A stretch of DNA of 64,000 bases from Lachnospiraceae bacterium (GCA_017408735.1 JAFQUB010000027.1:62001-126000), one strand, 5' to 3'; counted from the stretch's first letter, positions 25,607 through 35,366 are shown. A program made the numbers and translations. The notes: generated from the sequence alone by a model not told the origin.

Positions 25607-27193
25607 ATGAAAAAGAATTATATTGCAAGAGGAATCAAATATTTACAGCATCACAGCCTTTCTGGGCTTTATGTAAAAATGAGTGAGCGTCTGTATCGTG
25701 ATAAAGTAGAGCGGGATTATGACAGTTGGGCGAGAGAACGTCAGGTGTCACAAGAAGAACTGCAGAAACAAAGAGAATATAAGTTTGAACAAGATATTAC
25801 CTTTAGTATTATTGTTCCGGTATTCAATACACCGGAAAGTTACTTGCGGGAAATGATAGAAAGCGTATTAAACCAATCCTATGGAAAGCTGGAATTATGC
25901 ATTGCAGATGGCAGTACACAGGGAAAACCTTGGGAAATTATAAAGGAATATCAACAAAAGGATTCTCGCATTAAATATAAGAAATTACAGGAAAATAAAG
26001 GGATTTCAGAAAACACCAACGAAGCTTTGAATATGGCTGCGGGAGAATTTATTGGTTTGTTTGACCATGATGATTTGTTGGAACCGGACGTATTGTTTCA
26101 GGTGATGAAGGTACTGGAAAACAGACCTTCTATAGATATTGTATATACCGACGAAGACAAGATGGATGGAGAGACCGGAACCTTTTTTGGACCGAATTTT
26201 AAACCGGATTTTGATTTGGAACTCCTTAGAACCAACAATTATATTTGCCATTTCTTTGTGGTACGCCGCAATATTATTGAACGTGTGGGTGGATTCCGGG
26301 GAGAATTTGATGGTGCCCAGGACTATGACTTTATTTTCCGTTGTGTTGAATCTACCATGGAAATATATCATATTCCAAAAGTGTTATATCACTGGCGTAC
26401 CCACGCAAATTCCACAGCAGCCTCACCGGAAAGCAAAATGTATGCTTATGAAGCAGCCGGACGTGCCATTGAAGCCCACATGAAACGACAGGGAATACAG
26501 GCAGAGATTCATACTACAGACAACTATGGATTTTTTCATTACCGGACTATGGGTATCAGCAGAGAAAAAATCAAGGTGATATCTTATGGAGCGGAAGATA
26601 ATGGAGATACTCTAAATAAGAAAGCTGAGGTAGTAAAGGCAGACGTAGTGATTTTTATACCGGAACAGGTACAGATGGAAACCACCGATTATGAAACCGT
26701 GTTTGGGGCGAAATGTCTGCAACATGGAGTGGGAGCGGTAAGCTGTCTTCAGCACAAAAGCAAAAAGGTGAAGGAAGCAGGTCTTGTATTGACAAAAGAA
26801 AGGTTAGTTGCACCTTACTTCGAGAATTATAAAAAAGGAAGAACCGGCTTTATGCACAGACTGAACTTATCCAGAACCGTCAGTGCAGTCAGCACAGTGT
26901 TTGCCATAAAAAAGGATGTACTAAGAAGTATGGAAGGCTTTCTTCCAAATCTTGGGGCAAAGGCGGCGCAGATAGAATTATGTTTGCGTTTGCAGAATAT
27001 GGGGTATAAAAATATTTATACACCACTTATTACCGCAAGGTGGGAAAAGGATTTTCCGGCAGGCAGAGTCAATGAGGAAGATAAAAAACTGATATACGAA
27101 AATCATCAGGAAGCATTAGAGAGAGAAGATCCTTATTACAATGAAAATTGCGAAATTCAAAAAATGGAATATGGACTTAGGAGAAACGTATGA
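25607..27193 (+). CDS. GT2 glycosyltransferase with degenerate second domain
   Basis: 528 residues. Domain 1 is intact: SIIVPVFNTPESYLREMIES, CIADGS, GLFDHDDLLEPD, YTDEDKMDG and FDGAQDYDFIFRCV. The C-terminal half keeps the outline of a second GT2 domain (CLRLQNMGYKNIYTP, EREDPYYNEN) but lacks the opening nucleotide-binding strand and the D-x-D, compared with the two-domain homologue at 15376. It therefore probably catalyses one transfer, with the second half structural or regulatory. Confidence 0.85.
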   Translation: MKKNYIARGIKYLQHHSLSGLYVKMSERLYRDKVERDYDSWARERQVSQEELQKQREYKFEQDITFSIIVPVFNTPESYLREMIESVLNQSYGKLELCIADGSTQGKPWEIIKEYQQKDSRIKYKKLQENKGISENTNEALNMAAGEFIGLFDHDDLLEPDVLFQVMKVLENRPSIDIVYTDEDKMDGETGTFFGPNFKPDFDLELLRTNNYICHFFVVRRNIIERVGGFRGEFDGAQDYDFIFRCVESTMEIYHIPKVLYHWRTHANSTAASPESKMYAYEAAGRAIEAHMKRQGIQAEIHTTDNYGFFHYRTMGISREKIKVISYGAEDNGDTLNKKAEVVKADVVIFIPEQVQMETTDYETVFGAKCLQHGVGAVSCLQHKSKKVKEAGLVLTKERLVAPYFENYKKGRTGFMHRLNLSRTVSAVSTVFAIKKDVLRSMEGFLPNLGAKAAQIELCLRLQNMGYKNIYTPLITARWEKDFPAGRVNEEDKKLIYENHQEALEREDPYYNENCEIQKMEYGLRRNV

Positions 27194-28146
27194 GAGAAGT
27201 AACAGTTGTAATTCCAAATTACAATGGCATAGCCTATATAGATAAATGTATCAAAGCATTGCAGGCACAGAAAAAAGCACCTGCCTTTGATATTATTGTA
27301 GTAGATAATAATTCCACCGATGGAAGCAAAGAACTGGTTAAGGAAAAGTACAAAGAGGTACACCTGATTCCGCTGGATGATAATTACGGCTTCTGTAAGG
27401 CGGTAAATGTGGGAATCAAGGCGGCAAAGACTCAATTTGTGATTTTGTTAAACAACGATACTCAGGTGCAGGAAAACTTTGTAGCGGCTTTATATGAGAG
27501 AATTCGTCAGAAACATACTATTTTTTCTGTATCATCCATGATGATTCAGGCGAAAAATCCAGCATTGATTGATGATGCAGGTGACTATTATTGTGCCTTG
27601 GGCTGGGCTTTTGCCAGAGGAAAAGATAAGTCTGTGAAAGAGTATGAAAAACCTTGTGAAATCACAGCCGCCTGTGCCGGTGCTGCTATCTATCGGAAAC
27701 AAGTATTTGAAACCATCGGATATTTTGATGAGGCTCATTTTGCTTATTTGGAAGACATTGATGTGGGCTATAGAGCAAGGCTGTACGGTTATCACAATGT
27801 ATATGAACCGAAAGCAAAAGTGTATCACGAAGGAAGCGGTGCAAGTGGTTCCAGATATAACGAATTTAAGGTACGGCATTCTTCCAGAAACAGTATTTAC
27901 CTGATTCGGAAGAATATGCCATGGTTCCAGAAAATATGTAATCTTCCGTTCTTTATGGCAGGATTTTTGATAAAAACACTGTTCTTTTTCAAAAAAGGAC
28001 TGGGAGTTACCTATTTGAAAGGTCTGTGGAATGGTATGTGTATGCCATTAGATGGGAAGAAGGTAAAATTTCAAGGAAAGCATTGGAAGAACTATGTGAA
28101 GCTGCAATTGGAACTATGGGGAAATATGGCAAAAAAACTGCAATAG
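27190..28146 (+). CDS. GT2 glycosyltransferase (rhamnosyltransferase-like)
   Basis: 318 residues in ATGA overlap with the previous gene. VTVVIPNYNGIAYIDKCIKAL, IIVVDNNSTDGSKELV, LLNNDTQV and YLEDIDVGYRARLYGYHN are the standard GT2 sequence. A C-terminal amphipathic/hydrophobic helix (about 255-280) could associate with the membrane. WbbL-like rhamnosyltransferases have the same layout, consistent with rfbBAC in the locus. The acceptor is unknown. Confidence 0.87.
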   Translation: MREVTVVIPNYNGIAYIDKCIKALQAQKKAPAFDIIVVDNNSTDGSKELVKEKYKEVHLIPLDDNYGFCKAVNVGIKAAKTQFVILLNNDTQVQENFVAALYERIRQKHTIFSVSSMMIQAKNPALIDDAGDYYCALGWAFARGKDKSVKEYEKPCEITAACAGAAIYRKQVFETIGYFDEAHFAYLEDIDVGYRARLYGYHNVYEPKAKVYHEGSGASGSRYNEFKVRHSSRNSIYLIRKNMPWFQKICNLPFFMAGFLIKTLFFFKKGLGVTYLKGLWNGMCMPLDGKKVKFQGKHWKNYVKLQLELWGNMAKKLQ

Positions 28147-28212
28147 CAAAGCCACAGAAACTTATTTTTGTCCAAAATTAAGGAAATGTTAAAAATTAAG
28201 AGAAGTTTTTGG

Positions 28213-28241
28213 TTGCAACTTATAGTCAAATATTGTAATAT
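28213..28241 (+). promoter_or_regulatory. Probable promoter for the second initiating transferase
   Basis: TTGCAA, 17 bases, TAATAT, in the 130-base AT-rich gap. Moderate match. Confidence 0.45.
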
Positions 28242-28276
28242 AAACTTTGTGAATTGCTGAAAAAAGGTGATAGAAT

Positions 28277-29680
28277 TTGATAAAAGACAATCAGAAATAT
28301 TTTAACAGGCTGCACGTGGTACTGGATGCAGTAGTTATCATATTTTCATATGTTTTAGCATACTTTATAAAATTTAAGACAGGATTATTTGACAATGAAG
28401 GTGCAGCATTGTCCTTTGAGATTTATTTATCTGCACTGCTTGTAATTGTTCCGGGATATTTGATGCTGTATGCGCTGTTTAATCTGTATACTTCAAAACG
28501 TATACAGGCAAGGCGAATCGAGTGCAGTAATATTATCAAGGCCAATACCATAGGTTTGTTGTGCTTTATCGTGGGACTGTATGTTATTAATGAACCAAAT
28601 TTCTCACGAAGCATGATGTTTATCTTCTATGTAGTAAACATTGGATTTGAAGTGCTTTTTCGAAATATTGTCAGATACGCACTGCGAAGCGTTAGAGAAA
28701 GCGGATTTAATTTAAAGCATGTTTTACTGGTTGGATACAGCCGGGCAGCAGAGCAGTATATTGACAGAATAAAGGCAAATCCTCAGTGGGGATATATGAT
28801 ACGAGGAATTTTGGATGATGAAGTGGAACGGGGAACCATATATAAAGGTGTAAAAGTAATTGGAACTATCGAAAATCTGCCAATCATTTTACCAGAAAAT
28901 AAACTAGATGAAATAGCAATCACACTGAGTATTAACAAGTATGGTAAATTAGAACAGATTGTAAATATGTGTGAAAAATCAGGGGTACACACCAAATTTA
29001 TTCCTGATTATAACAATATAATTTCAACAAGACCTTATACAGAGGATTTACTGGGACTTCCGGTCATCAATATACGAAACGTGCCACTGACAAATTTCTT
29101 TAACAGTACATTAAAACGATGCATGGATATTGCAGGCTCCATTGGAGCTATTATAATTTTTTCACCGCTGATGTTACTGGTTTCTATTTTGATTAAATGT
29201 ACATCAAAAGGACCTGTCATGTTTACGCAGGAAAGAATTGGGTTGCATAATAAGCAGTTTAAAATGTATAAATTCCGTTCTATGGAGGTGCAGCAACCGA
29301 AAGAAGAACGTGGAGCATGGACAGTACAGGATGATCCGAGAGTTACACCAATCGGAAAAATCATTCGAAGAACAAGTATTGATGAATTACCTCAGCTGTT
29401 TAATGTATTGAAAGGAGATATGAGCCTGGTAGGACCGAGACCGGAACGTGCCTTTTTTGTAGACAAATTCAAAGAAGAAATTCCAAGATATATGGTAAAA
29501 CATCAGGTAAGACCGGGAATGACCGGATGGGCTCAGATTAATGGTTATCGAGGAAATACTTCTATAAAAAAGAGAATTGAATATGATTTATATTATATTG
29601 AAAACTGGACATTGGCGTTTGATATAAAAATTCTATTCCTGACAATATTCAAGGGATTTATTAATAAAAATGCGTATTAG
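28277..29680 (+). CDS. Undecaprenyl-phosphate sugar-1-phosphate transferase (WbaP/WcaJ type)
   Basis: 467 residues from a TTG 6-7 bases after AAAGGTGA. Four N-terminal membrane segments and a CoA-binding-like Rossmann section (HVLLVGYSRAAEQYI) precede the catalytic domain: KRCMDIAGSIGAIIIFSP, GPVMFTQERIG, KFRSM, IDELPQLFNVLKGDMSLVGPRPER and VRPGMTGWAQINGYRG. It starts a glycan by placing a sugar phosphate on undecaprenyl phosphate. It is the second such enzyme in the window. Its own promoter and place near the LCP gene suggest it primes the polymer made here. Confidence 0.93.
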   Translation: MIKDNQKYFNRLHVVLDAVVIIFSYVLAYFIKFKTGLFDNEGAALSFEIYLSALLVIVPGYLMLYALFNLYTSKRIQARRIECSNIIKANTIGLLCFIVGLYVINEPNFSRSMMFIFYVVNIGFEVLFRNIVRYALRSVRESGFNLKHVLLVGYSRAAEQYIDRIKANPQWGYMIRGILDDEVERGTIYKGVKVIGTIENLPIILPENKLDEIAITLSINKYGKLEQIVNMCEKSGVHTKFIPDYNNIISTRPYTEDLLGLPVINIRNVPLTNFFNSTLKRCMDIAGSIGAIIIFSPLMLLVSILIKCTSKGPVMFTQERIGLHNKQFKMYKFRSMEVQQPKEERGAWTVQDDPRVTPIGKIIRRTSIDELPQLFNVLKGDMSLVGPRPERAFFVDKFKEEIPRYMVKHQVRPGMTGWAQINGYRGNTSIKKRIEYDLYYIENWTLAFDIKILFLTIFKGFINKNAY

Positions 29681-29703
29681 ATAAAGAGAGGAAGGATAAC
29701 TAA

Positions 29704-30876
29704 ATGGCAGAAAATAAAAAAAGTACTACAAACAGATCAAATGCTGCAAAAACAAAAAGCAGCAAAAAAGCAAAACAGAAAAGAAACCGCACAATTATTA
29801 TTGCAATTGAGGCAGTAGTAATACTGATTGCAGCGATTGCAGCGATTGTAATTTGGGCAATGGATAAAAAGGGTGGAAATGAAGGTGCCGGAAGTAACCT
29901 GATTTCTACTGACGTAAATAAAGAAAACCTTGCAGTAAATGAAGAATTAGAAAATGAAGACTTTTGGAATATAGCATTGTTTGGGGTGGATTCCAGAACA
30001 GGAGTACTTGGAAAAGGTACATTAAGTGACTGTATTATTGTATGTAGTATTAACAAGAACACAAAAGAAGTAAAACTTGTATCTGTGTATCGTGACACCT
30101 ATTTAAATATTGGTAATGATACATACAACAAAGCAAACAGCGCATACAGCAGTGGTGGTCCGGAACAGGCAATTAAGATGTTGAATACAAACCTTGATTT
30201 GGATATTACGAACTTTGCTACCGTAGACTTTTCAGCGTTGGTTAGCGTAGTAGATGCTATTGGCGGTGTTACCATTGACTTAACAGAAGAAGAAATTACC
30301 CACTTGAATAACTATCAGGTAGAAACCTCTAAAGTTACAAACGGAAAAATTGAAAATGTATCTGGTGCAGGAGAACATTTATTGAATGGTATTCAGACAG
30401 TTTCCTACTGTCGTATCCGTTATACTGCAGGAGATGACTTTAAACGTTCCGAACGTCAGCGTCAGGTAATAGGTTTGATTATTGAAAAAGCAAAAACAAT
30501 GTCACCAACTGTATTAACCAAGATTGTTGAGGAGGCATTTCCAAAATGTGCAACTAATATTGAATTGAATGAACTTCTTTCATTAGTAAAGGATATTTCC
30601 AGTTACAAAATTGTGGACACAACAGGATTTCCATTTGACAAGAAAAATGATATACTTGGCTCTAGAGGTGACTGTGTAATTCCAATTGGTTTAGAGCAAA
30701 ATGTTGTTCAGCTTCATGAGTATCTGTTTGGAACAGAGGAAGAATATACACCTTCTGCTTCTCTTACAGCAATTAGCAGTAAGATTGTAAATGATACAGG
30801 TGTAGTACCACCGGAAAAAACAGAAGAGGATGTTCAGGAACAAGAACAGCAGGACGAATCACAAGAAGAGCAATAA
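29704..30876 (+). CDS. LytR-CpsA-Psr (LCP) family glycopolymer ligase
   Basis: 390 residues. A Lys/Arg-rich N-terminus and one membrane anchor (about 32-52) are followed by an exterior LCP domain. NIALFGVDSRTG, DCIIVCSINKNTKEVKLVSVYRDTYLNI, AIGGVTIDL and YCRIRYTAGDDFKRSERQRQVI carry the conserved Arg and Asp residues that hold the polyprenyl diphosphate. A Glu/Gln-rich tail ends the protein. LCP enzymes transfer lipid-linked glycopolymers onto peptidoglycan outside the membrane, so this is the expected last step of the pathway. Confidence 0.93.
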   Translation: MAENKKSTTNRSNAAKTKSSKKAKQKRNRTIIIAIEAVVILIAAIAAIVIWAMDKKGGNEGAGSNLISTDVNKENLAVNEELENEDFWNIALFGVDSRTGVLGKGTLSDCIIVCSINKNTKEVKLVSVYRDTYLNIGNDTYNKANSAYSSGGPEQAIKMLNTNLDLDITNFATVDFSALVSVVDAIGGVTIDLTEEEITHLNNYQVETSKVTNGKIENVSGAGEHLLNGIQTVSYCRIRYTAGDDFKRSERQRQVIGLIIEKAKTMSPTVLTKIVEEAFPKCATNIELNELLSLVKDISSYKIVDTTGFPFDKKNDILGSRGDCVIPIGLEQNVVQLHEYLFGTEEEYTPSASLTAISSKIVNDTGVVPPEKTEEDVQEQEQQDESQEEQ

Positions 30877-30885
30877 GAGCAAAGT

Positions 30886-30912
30886 GGCTCCTGTGTTTGC
30901 AGGAGCCTTTCT
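30886..30912 (+). terminator. Intrinsic terminator after the LCP gene
   Basis: GGCTCCTG and CAGGAGCC form a perfect 8-base stem with a 6-base loop, followed by TTTCT. The U-tract is short, so partial read-through to the next gene is possible. Confidence 0.65.
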
Positions 30913-30942
30913 GTTGGAATGTTTTAAAAAGGGAGAAATATA

Positions 30943-31860
30943 ATGAAAGTAGATGTAATTATTCCCACATATCATCCGGATGAACGGTTTCAAAAATGCA
31001 TTAAAATGTTGTTGCAGCAAACAGTTCCACCGGAAACGATAAGAATTGTAAATACAGAAGAACGCTTTTGGAAGAAGGAAATAGAAAATTTAAGTCCAGA
31101 CATTGTAGTAACTCATATCAGTAAGCAGGAGTTTGACCATGGTGCTTCAAGGAATTTAGGAGCTGTAGATTCCACGGCAGATGTACTTTTGTTTATGACA
31201 CAGGATGCTGTTCCGGCGGATATATATCTAATTGAACATTTATTAAAATATCTGGAAAAAGAAAATACAGCGGCTGTATATGCAAGACAATTGCCAAATG
31301 AAAATTGCAATGATTTGGAAATGTTTACAAGGCAATTTAATTACGGAGAAAAATCCAGAGTGAAATCCCAAAAGGATATCAGTGAGTTGGGAATAAAAAC
31401 CTACTTTTGTTCCAATGTGTGTGCCGCATATAAGCGTGACATATTTGTGAAACGAAATGGATTTATTTCAAGAACTATTTTCAATGAAGATATGATATAC
31501 TGTGGAGGACTCATTAAGGCAGGCTTTTATGTGGCCTATGCAGCGGACGCAAAGGTATATCATTCTCACAATTACACGCCTTTAGAGCAATTGAAAAGAA
31601 ATTTCGATTTAGGCGTTTCACAGGCAGACCATCCTGAGATTTTTGAAGGGATTTCTTCGGAAAGTGAAGGTATGCGTCTGGTAAAAGAAACAACAAACCA
31701 CTTTATGAAACAGGGGAATTTTGGAGCTATTCTTGATATGGTAATACAAAGTGCCTTTAAGCTGATAGGTTATCAGTTGGGAAAACATTATAAAAAACTA
31801 TCGAAAGAGATGATTTTGTGCTTTACTTCAAATAAGGCATACTGGAATAAGGAGGATTAA
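30943..31860 (+). CDS. GT2 rhamnosyltransferase-like protein
   Basis: 305 residues after AAAGGGAG. DVIIPTYHPDERFQKCIKML, the EFDHGASRNLGAV motif typical of RfbN/RfbF-like rhamnosyltransferases, LLFMTQDAVP and IFNEDMIYCGGLI are all in place. It follows the LCP terminator and precedes glmS by 3 bases. It may add the first rhamnose to the primer; the linkage is unknown. Confidence 0.87.
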   Translation: MKVDVIIPTYHPDERFQKCIKMLLQQTVPPETIRIVNTEERFWKKEIENLSPDIVVTHISKQEFDHGASRNLGAVDSTADVLLFMTQDAVPADIYLIEHLLKYLEKENTAAVYARQLPNENCNDLEMFTRQFNYGEKSRVKSQKDISELGIKTYFCSNVCAAYKRDIFVKRNGFISRTIFNEDMIYCGGLIKAGFYVAYAADAKVYHSHNYTPLEQLKRNFDLGVSQADHPEIFEGISSESEGMRLVKETTNHFMKQGNFGAILDMVIQSAFKLIGYQLGKHYKKLSKEMILCFTSNKAYWNKED

Positions 31861-31863
31861 AAT

Positions 31864-33690
31864 ATGTGTGGTATTGTAGGATATATAGGTGAAAGTCAGG
31901 CAGCACCAATTCTGTTAGATGGTCTTTCAAAATTAGAATACAGAGGATATGATTCAGCAGGGATTGCAGTTTATGATGGAGATAAGATTAATATGTCCAA
32001 GGCAAAAGGGCGTTTGAAGGTTTTAAGTGAGTTGACTCATGACGGTGCAACCTTACCTGGTTCTATCGGAATCGGTCATACCAGATGGGCAACACATGGA
32101 GCGCCATCCGATGTAAACTCACATCCGCATTTCAATGAATCCCAGAGTATTGCAGTGGTACATAACGGAATTATTGAAAACTATTTGAAAATCAAGAAAA
32201 TGTTAGAGTCAAAAGGCTATAAATTTGTATCAGATACAGATACAGAAGTAGTGGCTCATTTGTTGGATTATTACTATAAAGGAAATCCATTGGAAGCAAT
32301 CACAAAGGTAATGCACCGTGTAGAAGGCTCTTATGCCTTAGGAATTTTATTTTCAGACAATCCGGATACTTTATATGCAGTTCGTAAAGACAGTCCGTTA
32401 ATTGTAGGTAAAAGCGAAAACGGTAATCTGATTGCATCTGATGTTCCGGCAGTATTGAAATACACAAGAAACGTATACTTTATTGAAAATGAAGAAATTG
32501 CAGTAATCACAAAGGAAGATATGAAGTTCTACAATGTGTATGAAGAAGAACTTCAGAAAGAATCCGTAAAAATCGAATGGGATGTGGAAGCGGCCGAAAA
32601 GGGTGGATACGAGCATTTCATGTTAAAAGAAATGTACGAACAGCCAAAGGCAGTTGCTGACACATTAAATCCTAGATTAAAGGACGGAAAAATTGTAATC
32701 GAAGAATTAAATATGACAGAAGAAGAAATCAAGGCAATTAAGAAAATTATGATTGTTGCCTGTGGTTCTGCATACCATACCGGTGTAACTGCAAAATATA
32801 TTTTAGAAGGTCTTGCAAGAATCCCGGTGGAAGTGGATGTAGCCAGCGAATTCCGTTACCGTAATCCAATCTTGGAAGAAGGTACGTTAGTAATTATTAT
32901 CAGTCAGTCTGGAGAAACAGCCGATTCTCTGGCAGCCCTTCGTATGGCGAAGGAAATGGGTTCTAAAGTACTTGCTATCGTAAACGTAGTGGGAAGCTCC
33001 ATTGCAAGAGAAGCAGACAGTGTATTATATACCTGGGCAGGGCCTGAAATTGCGGTAGCAACCACGAAAGCTTACAGTGCACAGTTGATTGCTCATTATT
33101 TATTGGCACTGAAGTTTGCAGAAGTAAGAGGAACGGTATCTGAGGAAGAATTAAGCGAATTGATTGAAGACTTAAAGCGCATTCCGGAACAGATAGAAAT
33201 GCTTCTTGGAAACAGAGAAAAAATCCAGAAATTTGCTAACAGATATGTGGCTGCAAGAGATGTATTCTTTATCGGTCGTGGTATCGATTACGCCATCTCT
33301 CTGGAAGGCTCTTTGAAATTAAAAGAAATTTCTTATATACATTCAGAAGCATATGCGGCAGGGGAATTAAAACATGGAACCATTTCATTGATTGAAGATG
33401 GAACACTGGTTGTGGCATTGGTAACTCAGGAAGAATTGTATAAAAAGACCATCAGTAACGTGGTGGAGGTGAAAACCAGAGGTGCCTTTGTACTTTCTGT
33501 CACAAATACAGGAAATACAGAAATTGAAAAAAACAGCGATTATACTATTTATATTCCGCACACAAATAAATACTTTACAAATTCACTTGCAGTAATACCG
33601 TTACAGCTATTTTCCTATTATATCTCCATTGGCAGAGGCTGTGATGTAGATAAACCAAGAAATCTTGCAAAATCAGTTACTGTAGAATAA
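31864..33690 (+). CDS. glmS: Glutamine-fructose-6-phosphate aminotransferase
   Basis: 608 residues, the usual length. The N-terminal Ntn glutaminase starts MCGIVGYIG with the catalytic Cys2; HTRWATHGAPSDVNSHPH binds glutamine. Two SIS domains follow (ISQSGETADSLAALR and GRGIDYAISLEGSLKLKEISY), and the C-terminus is KSVTVE as in all GlmS. It makes glucosamine-6-phosphate for UDP-GlcNAc and thus for peptidoglycan and surface glycans. The 3-base gap upstream leaves no room for a glmS ribozyme, so control is probably by operon position. Confidence 0.96.
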   Translation: MCGIVGYIGESQAAPILLDGLSKLEYRGYDSAGIAVYDGDKINMSKAKGRLKVLSELTHDGATLPGSIGIGHTRWATHGAPSDVNSHPHFNESQSIAVVHNGIIENYLKIKKMLESKGYKFVSDTDTEVVAHLLDYYYKGNPLEAITKVMHRVEGSYALGILFSDNPDTLYAVRKDSPLIVGKSENGNLIASDVPAVLKYTRNVYFIENEEIAVITKEDMKFYNVYEEELQKESVKIEWDVEAAEKGGYEHFMLKEMYEQPKAVADTLNPRLKDGKIVIEELNMTEEEIKAIKKIMIVACGSAYHTGVTAKYILEGLARIPVEVDVASEFRYRNPILEEGTLVIIISQSGETADSLAALRMAKEMGSKVLAIVNVVGSSIAREADSVLYTWAGPEIAVATTKAYSAQLIAHYLLALKFAEVRGTVSEEELSELIEDLKRIPEQIEMLLGNREKIQKFANRYVAARDVFFIGRGIDYAISLEGSLKLKEISYIHSEAYAAGELKHGTISLIEDGTLVVALVTQEELYKKTISNVVEVKTRGAFVLSVTNTGNTEIEKNSDYTIYIPHTNKYFTNSLAVIPLQLFSYYISIGRGCDVDKPRNLAKSVTVE

Positions 33691-33697
33691 GAAAGCG

Positions 33698-33728
33698 AAA
33701 TGCCGGATAGGGAACTATTCGGCATTTG
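33698..33728 (+). terminator. Hairpin after glmS (possible terminator)
   Basis: AAATGCCG pairs with CGGCATTT around a short loop. The U-tract is poor, so termination is uncertain. Confidence 0.4.
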
Positions 33729-33767
33729 TGTATTCCTTTCAAATTTTTTTAAATCTTTTATCACAAT

Positions 33768-33796
33768 TTGAACACAAATAATTGATAGACTGTAAC
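33768..33796 (+). promoter_or_regulatory. Weak promoter candidate before htrA
   Basis: TTGAAC, 17 bases, TGTAAC. The -10 is weak, so an alternative or stress-controlled start is possible. No CIRCE-type repeat is seen. Confidence 0.3.
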
Positions 33797-33847
33797 ATGT
33801 AAAAGGGAACACAAGAAATCAAGATAGATAGTATAAGAAAGGAAGAA

Positions 33848-35311
33848 ATGAATATGAGTAATAATGATTATATTAACGGGGAAGGCTTCGTGATGAGAAG
33901 CAAGGAAGAAGAAAGTGCAGAAACTTATCAGGAGTCACAGCAGCAGGAGTCACAGCAGCAGGAGCCGGTGAAGGAGAGAAGTTATTCTTCCTATTATATC
34001 AATCAGGAACCTGCAAGGAGCTACAGCAATGCAGATTACAACAAGGAGAACCAGAAACCACCAAAAAAGGAATTGCCACCAAAGAGTAAGAAATTTATAA
34101 AAAAAGCAGTATCCTTAGTGGCCAGTGCGGCAGTATTCGGCTGTGTGGCAGGTGGAGCATTTATCGGAGTAAATAAAGCATCGGATTATATCTTTTATGA
34201 TGAAACAAAAGAAAATGCAACGACCTCGTCACAGGCAGAAGAAAAAAAGGTGGTTACAACTACAACATCTGCCAATACAAGCACAACCGTAACAGATATT
34301 ACCAATGTGGTGAAAAATGTAATGCCATCGGTAGTATCCATTACCAGCAAAGCAACAGAAACCACACAAAATTTCTTCGGACAGGCATATCAGTATGAAA
34401 CAGAAGGAAGTGGTTCCGGTATTATTGTAGGACAGAGCGACACAGAATTATTAATTGCAACCAACAATCATGTAGTTGAAGGTTCGGATGAGCTAACTGT
34501 GTATTTTATTAATGAAGATACTGCATCTGCAAAAATCAAAGGAACTGATTCCAGCATGGACTTAGCTGTAATTGCAGTAGATTTGTCAAGCCTCAGTGGA
34601 GAAACATTGGGGGAAATCAATGTGGCAACTTTAGGTGATTCCGATGCCCTTCAGGTTGGAGAACCGGCAATTGCCATTGGAAATGCTTTGGGTTATGGTC
34701 AATCTGTTACTACCGGAGTCATCAGCGCCTTAAACCGTCAGGTAAATGAAGGAGAAGAGGATGAAGACAGCGAAGGTTTTATTCAGACCGATGCGGCAAT
34801 CAATCCTGGAAACAGCGGTGGTGCGTTGTTAAATATGCAGGGACAGGTAATTGGAATTAATTCCATGAAAATTTCCAGTGGCGGATATTCCGAAGCTACT
34901 GTGGAAGGTATGGGGTATGCAATTCCAATTTCCGTAGCAAAGCCAATTATTGATGAATTAATGAATAAAGTAACCAGAGATAAAGTTGATGAAAATCAGA
35001 TGGGTTATTTAGGAATCAGGGGTGCAACCATCGGAGATGAAATGCATGAAGTTTACAATATGCCTTACGGTATTTTTGTAAGCGAAGTAGTTCCGGGAAG
35101 CGCGGCAGAACAGGCAGGTTTATTGTCCGGTGACGTTATTGTGAAATTCGATGGAACCAAAATCGGTACTTACGAAGAATTGCAGCAGCAGCTTCAGTAT
35201 TACGCTGCCGGAGAAACCATTGAATTGCAGGTAGAACGCCCGATGAATGGTGTTTATGAAGAACAGACTATAACGATTACTCTGGGAAATCGCAGTCAGA
35301 TGAGTAACTAA
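33848..35311 (+). CDS. HtrA/DegP-type membrane-anchored serine protease
   Basis: 487 residues. A Gln/Glu-rich cytoplasmic N-terminus (about 1-80) is followed by one membrane anchor (about 84-108). The trypsin-like domain has His208 in ATNNHVV, Asp238 in SSMDLAV and Ser323 in NPGNSGGALL, and a C-terminal PDZ domain (about 375-475) includes the GYLGIRG strand. Such proteases remove or refold damaged exported proteins at the outer membrane face. A 15-base tandem repeat lies in the N-terminal coding part. The acidic loop EGEEDEDSEG before the active-site strand is a local feature. Confidence 0.93.
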   Translation: MNMSNNDYINGEGFVMRSKEEESAETYQESQQQESQQQEPVKERSYSSYYINQEPARSYSNADYNKENQKPPKKELPPKSKKFIKKAVSLVASAAVFGCVAGGAFIGVNKASDYIFYDETKENATTSSQAEEKKVVTTTTSANTSTTVTDITNVVKNVMPSVVSITSKATETTQNFFGQAYQYETEGSGSGIIVGQSDTELLIATNNHVVEGSDELTVYFINEDTASAKIKGTDSSMDLAVIAVDLSSLSGETLGEINVATLGDSDALQVGEPAIAIGNALGYGQSVTTGVISALNRQVNEGEEDEDSEGFIQTDAAINPGNSGGALLNMQGQVIGINSMKISSGGYSEATVEGMGYAIPISVAKPIIDELMNKVTRDKVDENQMGYLGIRGATIGDEMHEVYNMPYGIFVSEVVPGSAAEQAGLLSGDVIVKFDGTKIGTYEELQQQLQYYAAGETIELQVERPMNGVYEEQTITITLGNRSQMSN

Positions 35312-35327
35312 AATATAAAATTAATAT

Positions 35328-35366
35328 AAATAGCGCCCTTTCTTCTTGGAAGGACGCTATTCTTTT
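35328..35366 (+). terminator. Intrinsic terminator after htrA
   Basis: An ATAGCG/CGCTAT stem, extended by a mismatched CCTT/AAGG segment, is followed by TCTTTT. Its 3' half overlaps the clpX promoter. Confidence 0.6.

Noticed and set aside
31800..31863. glmS ribozyme/riboswitch upstream of glmS
   Set aside because: Only 3 bases separate glmS from the preceding gene, and I saw no ribozyme-like leader.
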